Assembly (NCBI RefSeq): GCF_004362195.1
Contig: NZ_SNWG01000001.1
Span: 1,612,001 to 1,676,000, forward strand
Direction: 5' to 3'
DNA length: 64,000 nt
DNA from: Microbacterium sp. BK668
GTDB taxonomy: Bacteria; Actinomycetota; Actinomycetes; Actinomycetales; Microbacteriaceae
The position numbers and the translations under genes are program-made. The notes beneath the pieces were generated by a model. That model was given only the letters and a program-made list of their open reading frames with translations. It had not been told where the DNA came from and ran no database searches. Shown here piece by piece: positions 23,200 through 31,536 of this stretch (position 1 is the first letter of the stretch; every line of letters starts with the position of its first letter).

Positions 23200-24444
23200 T
23201 CAGTGGATGCTGGCAAACTCGGCGTCCGTCGGCACACCGGTCCCCACCCGGCGCCGTGTGGCGAGGAGCGAAGCGACCGCGGCGAGGACGACGCAGGAAG
23301 CGGTGACGATGCCCAGCGGGAGGATCGCGGCGGCGCCCGCGATGCCGACGAGCGGAGCGGCGACCCCGCCGAGACCGAACCGCACCATGCCCAGCAGCGA
23401 TGATGCGGTGCCTGCGATCCGCGGATGATCTGCGAGCGCGAGGGTCGTCGCGGGCGGGCTCGTGAGCGCGGCGCCGCTGACGAGGAGGAAGAGCGAGACG
23501 ACGACGACCCACACCGGGGTCGGCACGACGCCGGCGAAGACGAGTCCGGCGGCGCCGACCGCCGAGATCGCGATCCCCAGGGCGAGCGTCCTTTGCAGGC
23601 TCCAGCGCTCGGCCGCTCGACCGGCGGCGAATCCGAACACCATGAAGCCGGCCGAGTTGAGACCGAACGCGAGGGCGTACTGCTGCGGCGAGAGTCCGTA
23701 GACGCCCTGCAGGATGTAGGTCGCGCCGGCGAGATACGCGAAGATCGCGGCGTACATGAAGCCCTGGTTGAGAACGGCGCCGACGAACCGCGAGTCGGTC
23801 AGGAGCGTGCGGAAGTCTCGCCCGGTCTGCGCGAAGCCGCCGGTGCGGCGCTCGTCGACCGGAAGCGTCTCCGGAAAGAGCCAGATCGTCGCGGCAAGCA
23901 GCACAACCCCGATCGCGGCGAGGGCGACGAACAGCCCGCGCCAGTCCGTGAGCAGCGCGACCTGCCCGCCCAGGAGCGGCCCGACGATCGCCGCGAGTCC
24001 GCCGATGACGGTCAGCCGGCCGTAGAAGCGGATCAGCCGCGGTCCTTCGTAGACGTCGCGCCCGGCAGCCTGCGCGATGACGATGCCGACGCCGCCGGCG
24101 AGTCCCTGCACGAGACGAGCGCTGATGAGCAGCTCGATCGACGGGCTGAGCGCGCATAGGAGTGACGTGACGATGTAAGCGATCACTCCGATGAGAAGGA
24201 CACCGCGACGCCCGAACCGGTCCGACAGCGGACCCGCGACGAGCTGCCCTCCGGCGAGGCCGATGAGGCACGCGGTGACCGTCAGCTGTGCGGCCGACGT
24301 GACGGCGCCCAGCTCGACGGTCAGTGCGGGGAGAACGGGAAGATAGAGGTCCATCGAGATCGGGCCGAACACCGTGAGCAGGAGGAGCAGCGGCGGAAGC
24401 AGCCGGCCGAAGCGACGCGACGTGTCCGTGACGGAAGAAGGCAT
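23200..24444 (-). CDS. MFS multidrug efflux transporter (Bcr/CflA-like)
   Basis: 414 residues with twelve hydrophobic segments. Motif A between segments 2 and 3 reads GPLSDRFGRRGVLLIG, and segment 1 holds the FGPISMDLYLPVLP phrase typical of drug:H+ antiporters of the Bcr/CflA group. ATG 24444 is preferred over an upstream start because homologues begin close to the first membrane segment. Divergent from the MmyB-like regulator, with about 100 bp between, which suggests that the regulator controls this pump and the dehydrogenase behind it. Exported compound unknown. Confidence 0.9.
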   Translation of the reverse strand: MPSSVTDTSRRFGRLLPPLLLLLTVFGPISMDLYLPVLPALTVELGAVTSAAQLTVTACLIGLAGGQLVAGPLSDRFGRRGVLLIGVIAYIVTSLLCALSPSIELLISARLVQGLAGGVGIVIAQAAGRDVYEGPRLIRFYGRLTVIGGLAAIVGPLLGGQVALLTDWRGLFVALAAIGVVLLAATIWLFPETLPVDERRTGGFAQTGRDFRTLLTDSRFVGAVLNQGFMYAAIFAYLAGATYILQGVYGLSPQQYALAFGLNSAGFMVFGFAAGRAAERWSLQRTLALGIAISAVGAAGLVFAGVVPTPVWVVVVSLFLLVSGAALTSPPATTLALADHPRIAGTASSLLGMVRFGLGGVAAPLVGIAGAAAILPLGIVTASCVVLAAVASLLATRRRVGTGVPTDAEFASIH

Positions 24445-24544
24445 GGATCCAGCATCCGGAAGTCTCCGTACGCGGGGGAGTTCCTGACAAGGGGTGTACC
24501 AGCAGGGCACCTCACGGCCTCGGCGATCGACCTAATCTTCATGC

Positions 24545-25411
24545 ATGGACAACAAGGCGGAAGTGCGCGAGTTCCTCATGTCGCGCCGCGCCAAGCTCAC
24601 GCCCGAGGCAGCGGGGCTGCCGGGCGGCGCCAACCGCCGCGTGCCCGGGCTGCGCCGCACCGAGGTCGCGATCCTCGCGGGAGTCAGCGTCGAGTACTAC
24701 GCGAAGCTCGAGCGCGGCGCCATCGCTGGTGCCTCGGCATCCGTCCTCGACGCGGTATCACGGGCGCTGCAGCTCGACGACACCGAGCGCGGGCACCTGC
24801 TCGACCTCGCCCGGGCGGCCGACGGCATCCCGACATCCGGGCGGCCGCGACGGCGCAGCACCCGAGCCCAGACGCCGCGACCGAGTCTCGAATGGGCGCT
24901 CGCCGCGATCACGGATGCTGTCGCCTTCGTCCGTGACACGCAGCAGAACCTGCTCGCAACGAATGCCCTCGGCCGGGCGTTCTACTCGCCCGTGATCGGC
25001 GATGGCGGGCGCACGCCGAACCTGGCCCGCTTCCAGTTCCTGGATCCCGTCTCGCGGGACTTCTACCCCGACTGGGACCTCTTCGCCGCGATGTGCGTCA
25101 ATATCATGCGGGCCGAGGCGGGCCGCGACCCGCACGACAAGGGGCTGCAAGACCTCGTCGGCGAGCTGTCGACGCAGAGCGAGACCTTCCGCACGCTGTG
25201 GGCCGCGCACGACGTGCGCACGCACGGTTCGGGAACGAAGCGGTTCCACCACCCGGTTGTGGGTGAGCTGATCCTCGCCTATGAGGAGCTCGCGATCACC
25301 GCCGAGCCCGGGCAGATCATGATGGTCTACTCGGCCGAACCCGGCTCAGCCTCGGCCGAACGCCTGCGCCTGCTCGCCTCATGGGCCGCGAAGAGCTCCG
25401 CCACCGTCTGA
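24545..25411 (+). CDS. XRE/MmyB-like transcriptional regulator
   Basis: 288 residues. An N-terminal helix-turn-helix (about residues 8-85, with RVPGLRRTEVAILAGVSVEY and YAKLERG) is followed by the MmyB-type ligand-binding region (YYSPV-like FYSPVIGDG, NLARFQFLDP, FYPDWDLFA, EAGRDPHDKGL). Members of this family bind a fatty-acid or other small ligand in the C-terminal PAS-like domain and commonly control divergent transporter or oxidoreductase genes. Here the divergent efflux pump and dehydrogenase are the obvious targets. GGTGTACC and GGGCACC halves near 24494-24513 are a possible operator. Confidence 0.88.
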   Translation: MDNKAEVREFLMSRRAKLTPEAAGLPGGANRRVPGLRRTEVAILAGVSVEYYAKLERGAIAGASASVLDAVSRALQLDDTERGHLLDLARAADGIPTSGRPRRRSTRAQTPRPSLEWALAAITDAVAFVRDTQQNLLATNALGRAFYSPVIGDGGRTPNLARFQFLDPVSRDFYPDWDLFAAMCVNIMRAEAGRDPHDKGLQDLVGELSTQSETFRTLWAAHDVRTHGSGTKRFHHPVVGELILAYEELAITAEPGQIMMVYSAEPGSASAERLRLLASWAAKSSATV

Positions 25412-25462
25412 GCCAGGGCCGAGATCGCAGAAGCGGACTGAGCAGAGGGCCTGGACAGCACG

Positions 25463-25978
25463 ATGAGCGGCGACCGTCGACACACCGGCCAGGATCGGAG
25501 GCCGGAGCTTCGATTCGGGCGCCTTCCGGAGGTTCCGCTGCCCGCAGTGACCAGGCTGCTGAACGAGCCGCGCAACGCGCGACACATGCCGTTGGCAGGC
25601 AGGTTCGACCAGGCGCAAGCCGCTGAATGGGTCCGGTCCAAGGACGCCCAGTGGCAGCACAACGGGTACGGGCCGTGGGCGGTGTTCGTCGGTGGGGAGT
25701 TCGCCGGGTGGGGAGGGTTCCAGCGGGAGGATGACGGCCCGGACTTCGGGCTCGTCCTGTTCCCTTCCTTCTGGGGTGCGGGAGCCGATGTCGCGCGAGC
25801 GGCTCTGGATGCCGGATTCGAGCATTTCGGATTCGACGAGGTCTTCGTGGCGCTGCCGTATTCACGATCACCGGACCGCGTCCTGGCGAGGTGGGGCTTC
25901 ACTTCCGTCGGGAGCGGCGACTTCGACGGTGTGCCGTTCCGCCGCTATCGCCTCTCTCGCGACGCCTGGAAGAACTGA
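25463..25978 (+). CDS. GNAT-family acetyltransferase
   Basis: 171 residues of the RimJ/RimL-like GNAT group: an N-terminal strand (LRFGRLPEVPLPAV), GPWAVFVGGEFAGWGGFQ as the substrate strand pair, then the acetyl-CoA loop region FPSFWGAGADVARAALDAGF and the terminal strand pair FVALPYSRSPDRVLARWGF. It should transfer acetyl from acetyl-CoA to an amine of a protein or small molecule; the target is unknown. It is 51 bp behind the regulator gene and could be read with it. ATG 25463 has a weak ribosome site. Confidence 0.82.
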   Translation: MSGDRRHTGQDRRPELRFGRLPEVPLPAVTRLLNEPRNARHMPLAGRFDQAQAAEWVRSKDAQWQHNGYGPWAVFVGGEFAGWGGFQREDDGPDFGLVLFPSFWGAGADVARAALDAGFEHFGFDEVFVALPYSRSPDRVLARWGFTSVGSGDFDGVPFRRYRLSRDAWKN

Positions 25979-26000
25979 ACCCGCTCGCTCCTCCTTCTCG

Positions 26001-27593
26001 CTATGCGCCGGCGAGTTCTCGCGAACGCAGGTCCTTCCGGAGGATCTTCCCGGACGCCGATTTCGGGATCGCCTCGACGAATTCCACGCGGCGGACCTTC
26101 TTGTGGGGGGCGACGTTGTCGGCGACGAACGCCGTCACCTCGTCCTCGGTGAGGGCGGACTCGGGGGCGGCGACGACGAAGGCCTTGGGGATCTCCTGCT
26201 TCTCGTCGTCCAGAACGCCGATCACGGCGGCATCCATGATCTTCGGATGAGAGAGCAGGAGCGCCTCGAGCTCGGCGGGGGCGATCTGGTAGCCCTTGTA
26301 CTTGATCAGCTCCTTCACCCGATCGACGATCGAGAAGTAGCCGCCCTCGTGGTAGACGGCGATGTCGCCGGTGTGCAGGAACCCGTCCGCGTCGAGGGTC
26401 TCGGCGGTCGCCTCGGGATTGTTCAGGTAGCCGAGCATGACGTTCGGCCCGCGGACCCACAGCTCGCCGGCAGCGGTGACGCCGTCTTCGCCCACCTTTG
26501 TGATCTCTTCTCCGGTGGCGGTGTCGACGAGCTTGCACTCCTCGTTGGGGAGCATGGTCCCGACGGAGCTGACGGGGATGTCGTGCCGGTCATGCGGCAT
26601 CGCGTGGGAGACGGGGCTGAGCTCGCTCATGCCATAGCCCTGCATCATGCGGGCATGGATGCGCGTTCCCGCCAGGTCGGCGGTCTCGCCGTCCAGCGGA
26701 GCGGCGCCGGAGAAGACGGTGTGCACGCTGGAGATGTCGAACTGGTCGACGATCGGGTGCTTTGCCAGCGCGACCGCGATCGGCGGGGCGATGTACAGGT
26801 AGGTGCAGGAGTAGGTCTGGATGTTGGTGAGGAAGTCCGCCAGATCGAACTTCGGCATCGTGACCAGGCTCGCCCGCTGCCTCAGAGCGAGGTTGAGCAG
26901 GACCGTCATCCCGTAGATGTGGAAGAAGGGCAGCACCGCGAGCACCCGATCCGTGCCGCGCAGGTCGATGTTGGTGCGGCACTGCTGCACGTTGGCGACC
27001 AGGTTGCGGTGACTGAGCATGACCCCCTTCGGCACCCCCGTCGTGCCGGACGAGTACGGCAGCACCGCGACGTGCGTGGCGGGATCGAAATGCACTTCCG
27101 GGGGCGACAGCTGTTCCGCGATCATCGCGCGCAGGTTGGGGTGCCCGTGCGCCCCGTCCAGCACGACGACCCGCTCGTGCGGGATGCCGACGGCCTCGGC
27201 CGCAGCGGATGCCTGCGGCAGCAGCGGCGACACGGTCACGAGCCACGTGGCCCCGGCATCCTTCAGCTGCTTCTCGATCTCTCCGGCGGTGTACAGCGAG
27301 TTGATCGTCGTGACGGTCGACCCCGCCCGGAGGATGCCGTGGAACACGGTCGCGAAAGCGGGGACGTTGGGGCACAGCAGCCCGACCACGGTGCCCGTTC
27401 CCGCGCCGCGGGCAGCGAGGGCTCCCGCGAACGCGTCCACTTGTGCACGGAGAGCTCCGTACGTCGTCTCCGTTCCGGACGCCGGATCGATCAACGCTAT
27501 GCGCCCCGCCTCCTCGCCGGTCAGCGAGCCGAAGAGGAAGTCGTAGACGCTGACCTCGGGGATGTCGACGTCGGGGTAAGGGCTGCGGAACAA
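26001..27593 (-). CDS. Acyl-CoA ligase, 4-coumarate-CoA ligase-like
   Basis: 530 residues of the ANL adenylating superfamily. Motifs in order: AMP-binding P-loop YSSGTTGVPKGVMLSHRN, QGYGMSELSP (A5), YLNNPEATAETLDADGFLHT with TGD (A7), RVKELIKYKGYQ (hinge, A8), and C-terminal catalytic Lys in PKSASGKILRK. Activates a carboxylic acid (aromatic or medium-chain fatty acid) to its CoA thioester via an acyl-AMP. The TTG at 27593 is chosen as start because AAGGAG lies 5 bases before it and the protein then begins FRSPYPDVDIP, as in plant-like 4CL family members. The frame stays open a further 35 codons upstream. No aromatic pathway genes lie adjacent. Confidence 0.87.
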   Translation of the reverse strand: MFRSPYPDVDIPEVSVYDFLFGSLTGEEAGRIALIDPASGTETTYGALRAQVDAFAGALAARGAGTGTVVGLLCPNVPAFATVFHGILRAGSTVTTINSLYTAGEIEKQLKDAGATWLVTVSPLLPQASAAAEAVGIPHERVVVLDGAHGHPNLRAMIAEQLSPPEVHFDPATHVAVLPYSSGTTGVPKGVMLSHRNLVANVQQCRTNIDLRGTDRVLAVLPFFHIYGMTVLLNLALRQRASLVTMPKFDLADFLTNIQTYSCTYLYIAPPIAVALAKHPIVDQFDISSVHTVFSGAAPLDGETADLAGTRIHARMMQGYGMSELSPVSHAMPHDRHDIPVSSVGTMLPNEECKLVDTATGEEITKVGEDGVTAAGELWVRGPNVMLGYLNNPEATAETLDADGFLHTGDIAVYHEGGYFSIVDRVKELIKYKGYQIAPAELEALLLSHPKIMDAAVIGVLDDEKQEIPKAFVVAAPESALTEDEVTAFVADNVAPHKKVRRVEFVEAIPKSASGKILRKDLRSRELAGA

Positions 27594-27755
27594 CGGATCT
27601 CCTTCGATCGGCCGTGCGATGGGTGAGTCGGATGGGGAGCGGGTCGTGCGGACCGCTGGAACGGAGTCGCACGCAGCGTGGGATCCGATGCCCGGCATGG
27701 TACACGCCCTGCCGGGACGCGCGAGCGGACGGCGCTCGGACGGAGTGGCCTCGGC

Positions 27756-28346
27756 CTAGAACGCCCGCACGGGGAGGGGTTTGATGTACGGGTTCAGCAG
27801 CCTGGCCGACTCCTCGACCGTGAGGACTTCATGCGGCTCGAGCGGGATGATCCGCCGCTTCGACTCGTCGATCTCCCAGACGTCCTCGCCGATCAGGCGG
27901 CCCTCGTCGTCGTACGGCCAGATCATGTGCTCGACGTTGGCGACGAGGTAGTGCGCATTCGGGTCCACCGGAGCGCCGGCCTCTGCGAGCACCGTGCCGG
28001 GAGTCTGCTGGTAGATCGTGGCGGTGGAGACGATCATGTTGTCTCCCACGGCGAGCTTCTCGTCGTCGGTGTAGAAGATGCACTGTGCTGAGCGCGACCA
28101 TTCGTCGTACACGGCCTTCACCGCGTCGGCGCCGTCGAGCACCGTGTTGATGCCGAAGACGTTGAAGTGATACACGGGGTGCTCGACGGTCATGTCGGGC
28201 TCGAAGATCTCCTGCCAGCGCCCCGCCATCTCGAGATTGCGGTGGCGGTCGTAGGCGTGCAGCAGCCATCGATGTCGCGGGTTCTCGGTCGTCTCGAGCA
28301 GCCGCGCGATGGCGAGATTGGTTCGGGTGATGTCGAAGCGGCTCAT
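27756..28346 (-). CDS. NTF2-like (SnoaL-type) protein
   Basis: 196 residues with an NTF2-like cone fold signature: helix NPRHRWLLHAYDRHRNLEMA, a target strand FEPDMTVEHPVYHFN, and a C-terminal sheet ending DVWEIDESKRRIIPL. Such proteins act as small isomerases, hydrolases or ligand binders; the conserved His and Asp positions of a specific enzyme are not clear. ATG 28346 has AAAAGG upstream. The ligase is 163 bp downstream on the same strand, and the AraC regulator is divergent, so the three probably form one regulated locus. Confidence 0.75.
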   Translation of the reverse strand: MSRFDITRTNLAIARLLETTENPRHRWLLHAYDRHRNLEMAGRWQEIFEPDMTVEHPVYHFNVFGINTVLDGADAVKAVYDEWSRSAQCIFYTDDEKLAVGDNMIVSTATIYQQTPGTVLAEAGAPVDPNAHYLVANVEHMIWPYDDEGRLIGEDVWEIDESKRRIIPLEPHEVLTVEESARLLNPYIKPLPVRAF

Positions 28347-28380
28347 GGGGACCTTTTCTCTCGTCGGTGAGCGATCAGCC

Positions 28381-28438
28381 TTGACACCATCCCTTGACCA
28401 CCCCGAGCGTGTCTTGACCCTGCGCGACACCTTCTTGA
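28381..28438. promoter_or_regulatory. Repeated TTGAC boxes, candidate AraC operator
   Basis: CTTGAC occurs with starts of TTGAC at 28381, 28394 and 28414, plus TTGATC at 28434, all in the 94-bp gap between the divergent NTF2-like and AraC genes. Direct repeats of this kind are typical AraC-family binding sites. One copy could equally be a -35 box. Confidence 0.45.
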
Positions 28439-28440
28439 TC

Positions 28441-29472
28441 ATGAGTGACATGTCGCTGATCCGAGGCACCGCACTGCTGGGCTTCGCGGACCTCGTGAGC
28501 CAGCTGAACGGCGACCCGGACCGGCTGCTGGCGGCCTATCAGCTCGACCGCGAGGCGATCGGCGATCATGAGCGATTCGTCAGCTATCGGAGCGTCGCGG
28601 GGGTGCTCGAGGCCGCGGCCCAAGCGACCGGCGCAGGGGACTTCGGACGCCGGCTCGGCTCCCGGCAGGGGCTTGAGATCCTCGGCCCCCTCGGCGTCGC
28701 AGCCCGGACGGCGCCGACCGTCGGAGAGGCGCTTCTGGCCATCGAGAACTACATGTCGGTGTACAGCCCCGCCCTCACCGTCGGGGTGCGCGCGGAGCCG
28801 GCCGGATCGACGGCGACGTTCGAGTGGCGCATCGACGTGAGCCGTCCCCCCGTGCATCGCCAAGCCGCGGAACTCGCGCTCGGCGTCGCCTGCCGGGTCT
28901 TCCGCCTTCTGGCCGGCGACGATTTCCTTCCCCTGTCGGTGCAGCTCAGGCACGAGCCGCTCGTCGACCGGTCGGATTATGTGGACTACTTCGGCTGCCC
29001 GATCGACTTCTCCGCCTCCCGCTACGGCTTCGTCTTCCACGCGCGGATCCTGAAGCGTCCGTTGAGGTCCGACAGCGCCGTGCACGCAGTGGTGCAGGAC
29101 TATCTCGACACGATCGTCGTACCGACGACCGCCACCACGGTAGACGCCGTGATCAGGCTCATCCGCCGTACGCTGCCGACCGGCACGCTCGACCTGGATC
29201 TCGTCGCGGAGCAGCTCGCGCAGCATCGGCGCACCCTGCAACGGCAGCTCGCCGCGCAGGGCACCAGCTTCGCGCGGCTGGTCGACCACGTCCGGCGCGA
29301 CGAGGCGGAACGCTACCTTCGCGACACCGACATGCCCCTCGGGCAGCTCGCCGGCCTCCTCGCGCTCAGTGAGCAGAGCGCGCTCACGCGCGCCTGCCAT
29401 CGCTGGTTCGGCGCATCCCCGTCGCAGGTGCGCCGCAGCGCGAGGTCCCTCTCCGGCGCCCCGGTGGAGTGA
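28441..29472 (+). CDS. AraC-family transcriptional regulator
   Basis: 343 residues. N-terminal arabinose-binding-like domain of the type seen in OruR/ArgR-like AraC regulators (residues about 10-215: RGTALLGFADLV, RLGSRQGLEILGPLG, FLPLSVQLRHEP, VDYFGCPIDFSASRYGFVF), then two helix-turn-helix units (LDLVAEQLAQHRRTLQRQLA and MPLGQLAGLLALSEQSALTRA). Likely activates the divergent NTF2-like/ligase genes in response to their substrate. ATG 28441 or 28450 could be used; the region further upstream is the intergenic operator zone. Confidence 0.85.
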   Translation: MSDMSLIRGTALLGFADLVSQLNGDPDRLLAAYQLDREAIGDHERFVSYRSVAGVLEAAAQATGAGDFGRRLGSRQGLEILGPLGVAARTAPTVGEALLAIENYMSVYSPALTVGVRAEPAGSTATFEWRIDVSRPPVHRQAAELALGVACRVFRLLAGDDFLPLSVQLRHEPLVDRSDYVDYFGCPIDFSASRYGFVFHARILKRPLRSDSAVHAVVQDYLDTIVVPTTATTVDAVIRLIRRTLPTGTLDLDLVAEQLAQHRRTLQRQLAAQGTSFARLVDHVRRDEAERYLRDTDMPLGQLAGLLALSEQSALTRACHRWFGASPSQVRRSARSLSGAPVE

Positions 29473-29547
29473 GGATCGCCGTCCGCGTGCGTGCTCCCGG
29501 AAACCGGATGGCCTGCCGGGTCAACCCCCCAGGTCTGGAGTCATGAG

Positions 29548-30159
29548 ATGCGCGATGCTTGGAGGATGGCAGACATCGATTCCGCGGGGGAAGCCGAAAC
29601 GCTCGATGCTCTCACGCGCCGCGTTCAGGAGGCCCGGTTCACCCTGCAGCGCCGCGCCAACGCCGAACTCATCGCGCTCTACTGGCTGATCGGTCGATCG
29701 ATCGTCGAGAGGGAGGCGGAAGGCGATACGGACGGCGCGATCGTCGCGCAGTTCGCCGAGGACCTCCGCACCGAGTTCCCCGCCATGCGGGGCTTCTGCT
29801 CCGCCGACGTGCACCACATGCGCACCTTCGCCGCAGAGTGGCCCGGGAGAGGCGGGATCTTCCAGCAGCCCGTCGGGCAGCTGCCCTGGCCCCACGTCGT
29901 CGCACTGCTCGACCGGCTCGACGACCAAGGGCTGCGAGAGTGGTACGCCGGCAAGGCCATCGAGCACACGTGGAGCTGCGACACCCTCGTGGAGCACATC
30001 TCAGCGCGGCTGCACGAGAGCGACGGGGCCGCTCCGGGGAACTTCGCGGCGGCCCTCAGCCGCGTGGACTCGGACCTGGCCCACGAGATCAGCAATGACC
30101 TGCACACGCGGGACTTCCTCGCGCTCGTCATCGACCGAGTCGGAGCGTCGGCGCGGTAG
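29548..30159 (+). CDS. DUF1016 N-terminal-domain protein, stand-alone
   Basis: 203 residues matching the N-terminal DUF1016 domain of YhcG-type proteins: ANAELIALYWLIGRSIVERE, FSAD-like FCSADVHHMRTFA, QLPWPHVVALLDRL, REWYAGKAIEHTWS. Full YhcG proteins are about 340-380 residues and carry a C-terminal PD-(D/E)XK nuclease domain; this one ends at SNDLHTRDFLALVIDRVGAS, where the nuclease part would start. There is no sign of the nuclease downstream, so it is a natural short form or a truncated gene. ATG 29548 has GGAG 7 bases upstream; 29566 is an alternative. Confidence 0.8.
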   Translation: MRDAWRMADIDSAGEAETLDALTRRVQEARFTLQRRANAELIALYWLIGRSIVEREAEGDTDGAIVAQFAEDLRTEFPAMRGFCSADVHHMRTFAAEWPGRGGIFQQPVGQLPWPHVVALLDRLDDQGLREWYAGKAIEHTWSCDTLVEHISARLHESDGAAPGNFAAALSRVDSDLAHEISNDLHTRDFLALVIDRVGASAR

Positions 30160-30168
30160 CGTCGCGGT

Positions 30169-30552
30169 GTGCGAACACTGACCGACGAGGGGCGGGACTT
30201 CATCCGCCGGCGCCACCTCGCGACGCTGTCGAGCCTTGCGCCGTGGGGCGGGATCCACGCCGTGCCGGTCGGATACACCTTCCAGGACGGCGTGCTGAGA
30301 GTCATCTCCTCGGGCGGCTCCCAGAAGGTGCGCAACCTTCGACGCGACGGCACGGCGACCGTGAGCCAGTTCGAAGGCGCTCGATGGATCACGTTCCAGG
30401 GAGAGGCGACCGTGCGGGACGATCCTGACGCCGTCGCGCTCGCCGTCGCCCTCTACGCAGAGCGCTACCGGCAACCGCGCGAGAACCCTCTGCGCGTCGC
30501 GATCGAGATCGTCCCCTGGCGGGTGATGGGCAGCTCGGGACTCGTCGCGTGA
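30169..30552 (+). CDS. Flavin/F420-binding pyridoxamine-oxidase-fold protein
   Basis: 127 residues from GTG, with the split-barrel fold of F420-dependent PPOX-family reductases: FIRRRHLATLSSLAPWGGIHAVPVGY-like N-terminus and VSQFEGARWITFQGEATV. The size and phrases fit the class annotated as F420-dependent enzymes of unknown substrate. Nine bases separate it from the DUF1016 gene, so the two are likely co-transcribed, with no evident functional link. Confidence 0.8.
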   Translation: MRTLTDEGRDFIRRRHLATLSSLAPWGGIHAVPVGYTFQDGVLRVISSGGSQKVRNLRRDGTATVSQFEGARWITFQGEATVRDDPDAVALAVALYAERYRQPRENPLRVAIEIVPWRVMGSSGLVA

Positions 30553-30801
30553 TCCGGCCGTCCTGGTGATCCGCCCGAGCGTAGTCCGGCCGCTCCGACG
30601 GAGTTCTCACGGGTTCGCGAGGGTCCAGAGCAACACGGATCGTCGCGGAGCTCGGTGCTTCGCGCCGCCGAGGAGGCCCACGATGAGTCCTGTTCCTGCT
30701 TCTTCTCGGCCCAGTCGTCGGACGCGGAGTCCTCGATCCGGTTCATCACCGGGAGTGTTTCAGGGCGAGACTGGAGCGCCCTCCGACGCCGGCGGCGGGA
30801 C

Positions 30802-31386
30802 TCAGTCGGGGGCACGCCCGGCCGGCGACCGAGGCGAAGGGCTCTGGTGCGGGATCGGCTCGGGACGCGTCGCGCGCGACCGGTGGTCGCCGCCGTCGGT
30901 CGGCGGTGCCGAGGCATCCGCCGCGAAAGGCCGCAGGGGCTCGCTGCGGCCCGGCGACCGGGCGAAGCGCCGGCCCGTGACGGCGTGGGCCGTCACCCGG
31001 ATGACGAAGTGCTTCTTCGTCGGGCTCCACGAGCTCAGCCGCTGCACGCCGCTCGCGCGGATCTCGGCGTCGCTGGTGACGCGCGCGGCCGGGCCCCGCA
31101 CGACGACGCTCCACCGCGCTTCGGCGGTCTCGCCGTCGATCTCGAAGGCCGCCACCGGGTGGTGCGCGATGTGCAGCAGCTTGCTGTCACGAGCCGTCCG
31201 CACGTAGAGCGAGCCCTCGTGCGCAACGTAGTTGACCGGGAAGATGTCCGGCGCGCCGTCTTCCCGGACGAGTGCGAGCCTGCCGAGCTCGGTCGACTGC
31301 AGCATCGACCAGCACTCGGCCGCGTCGAGGTGCTCCACTCCGGCCCGAACCGACGACGACATCCCGTGCTGCGAAGCTCCGCTCAT
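30802..31386 (-). CDS. Pyridoxamine 5'-phosphate oxidase-family protein
   Basis: 194 residues. The first 135 form a PPOX split barrel (CWSMLQSTELGRLALV, PDIFPVNYVAHEGSLYVRTA, SKLLHIAHHPVAAFEID, WSVVVRGPAARV), followed by a Pro/Ser/Arg-rich tail of about 55 residues that looks disordered. It probably binds flavin or heme; related mycobacterial proteins use F420. ATG 31386 is divergent from the hydrolase-LuxR gene, 150 bp away. The tail is oddly basic and could be a readthrough extension. Confidence 0.78.
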   Translation of the reverse strand: MSGASQHGMSSSVRAGVEHLDAAECWSMLQSTELGRLALVREDGAPDIFPVNYVAHEGSLYVRTARDSKLLHIAHHPVAAFEIDGETAEARWSVVVRGPAARVTSDAEIRASGVQRLSSWSPTKKHFVIRVTAHAVTGRRFARSPGRSEPLRPFAADASAPPTDGGDHRSRATRPEPIPHQSPSPRSPAGRAPD

Positions 31387-31536
31387 CCTTCTGCGCCTTC
31401 TTCCTGCTTCCCCTTCCGTCCTACTCCCGAAACCGACGCCGATCCAGGCGTGCACCCGCTTAGCGGGAACCAGTCCTGCGGAGCGGGCGGGGGACGGCGT
31501 CGGCAGCAGGTGTGCGCGCGGCATCCGCCTCCTACA

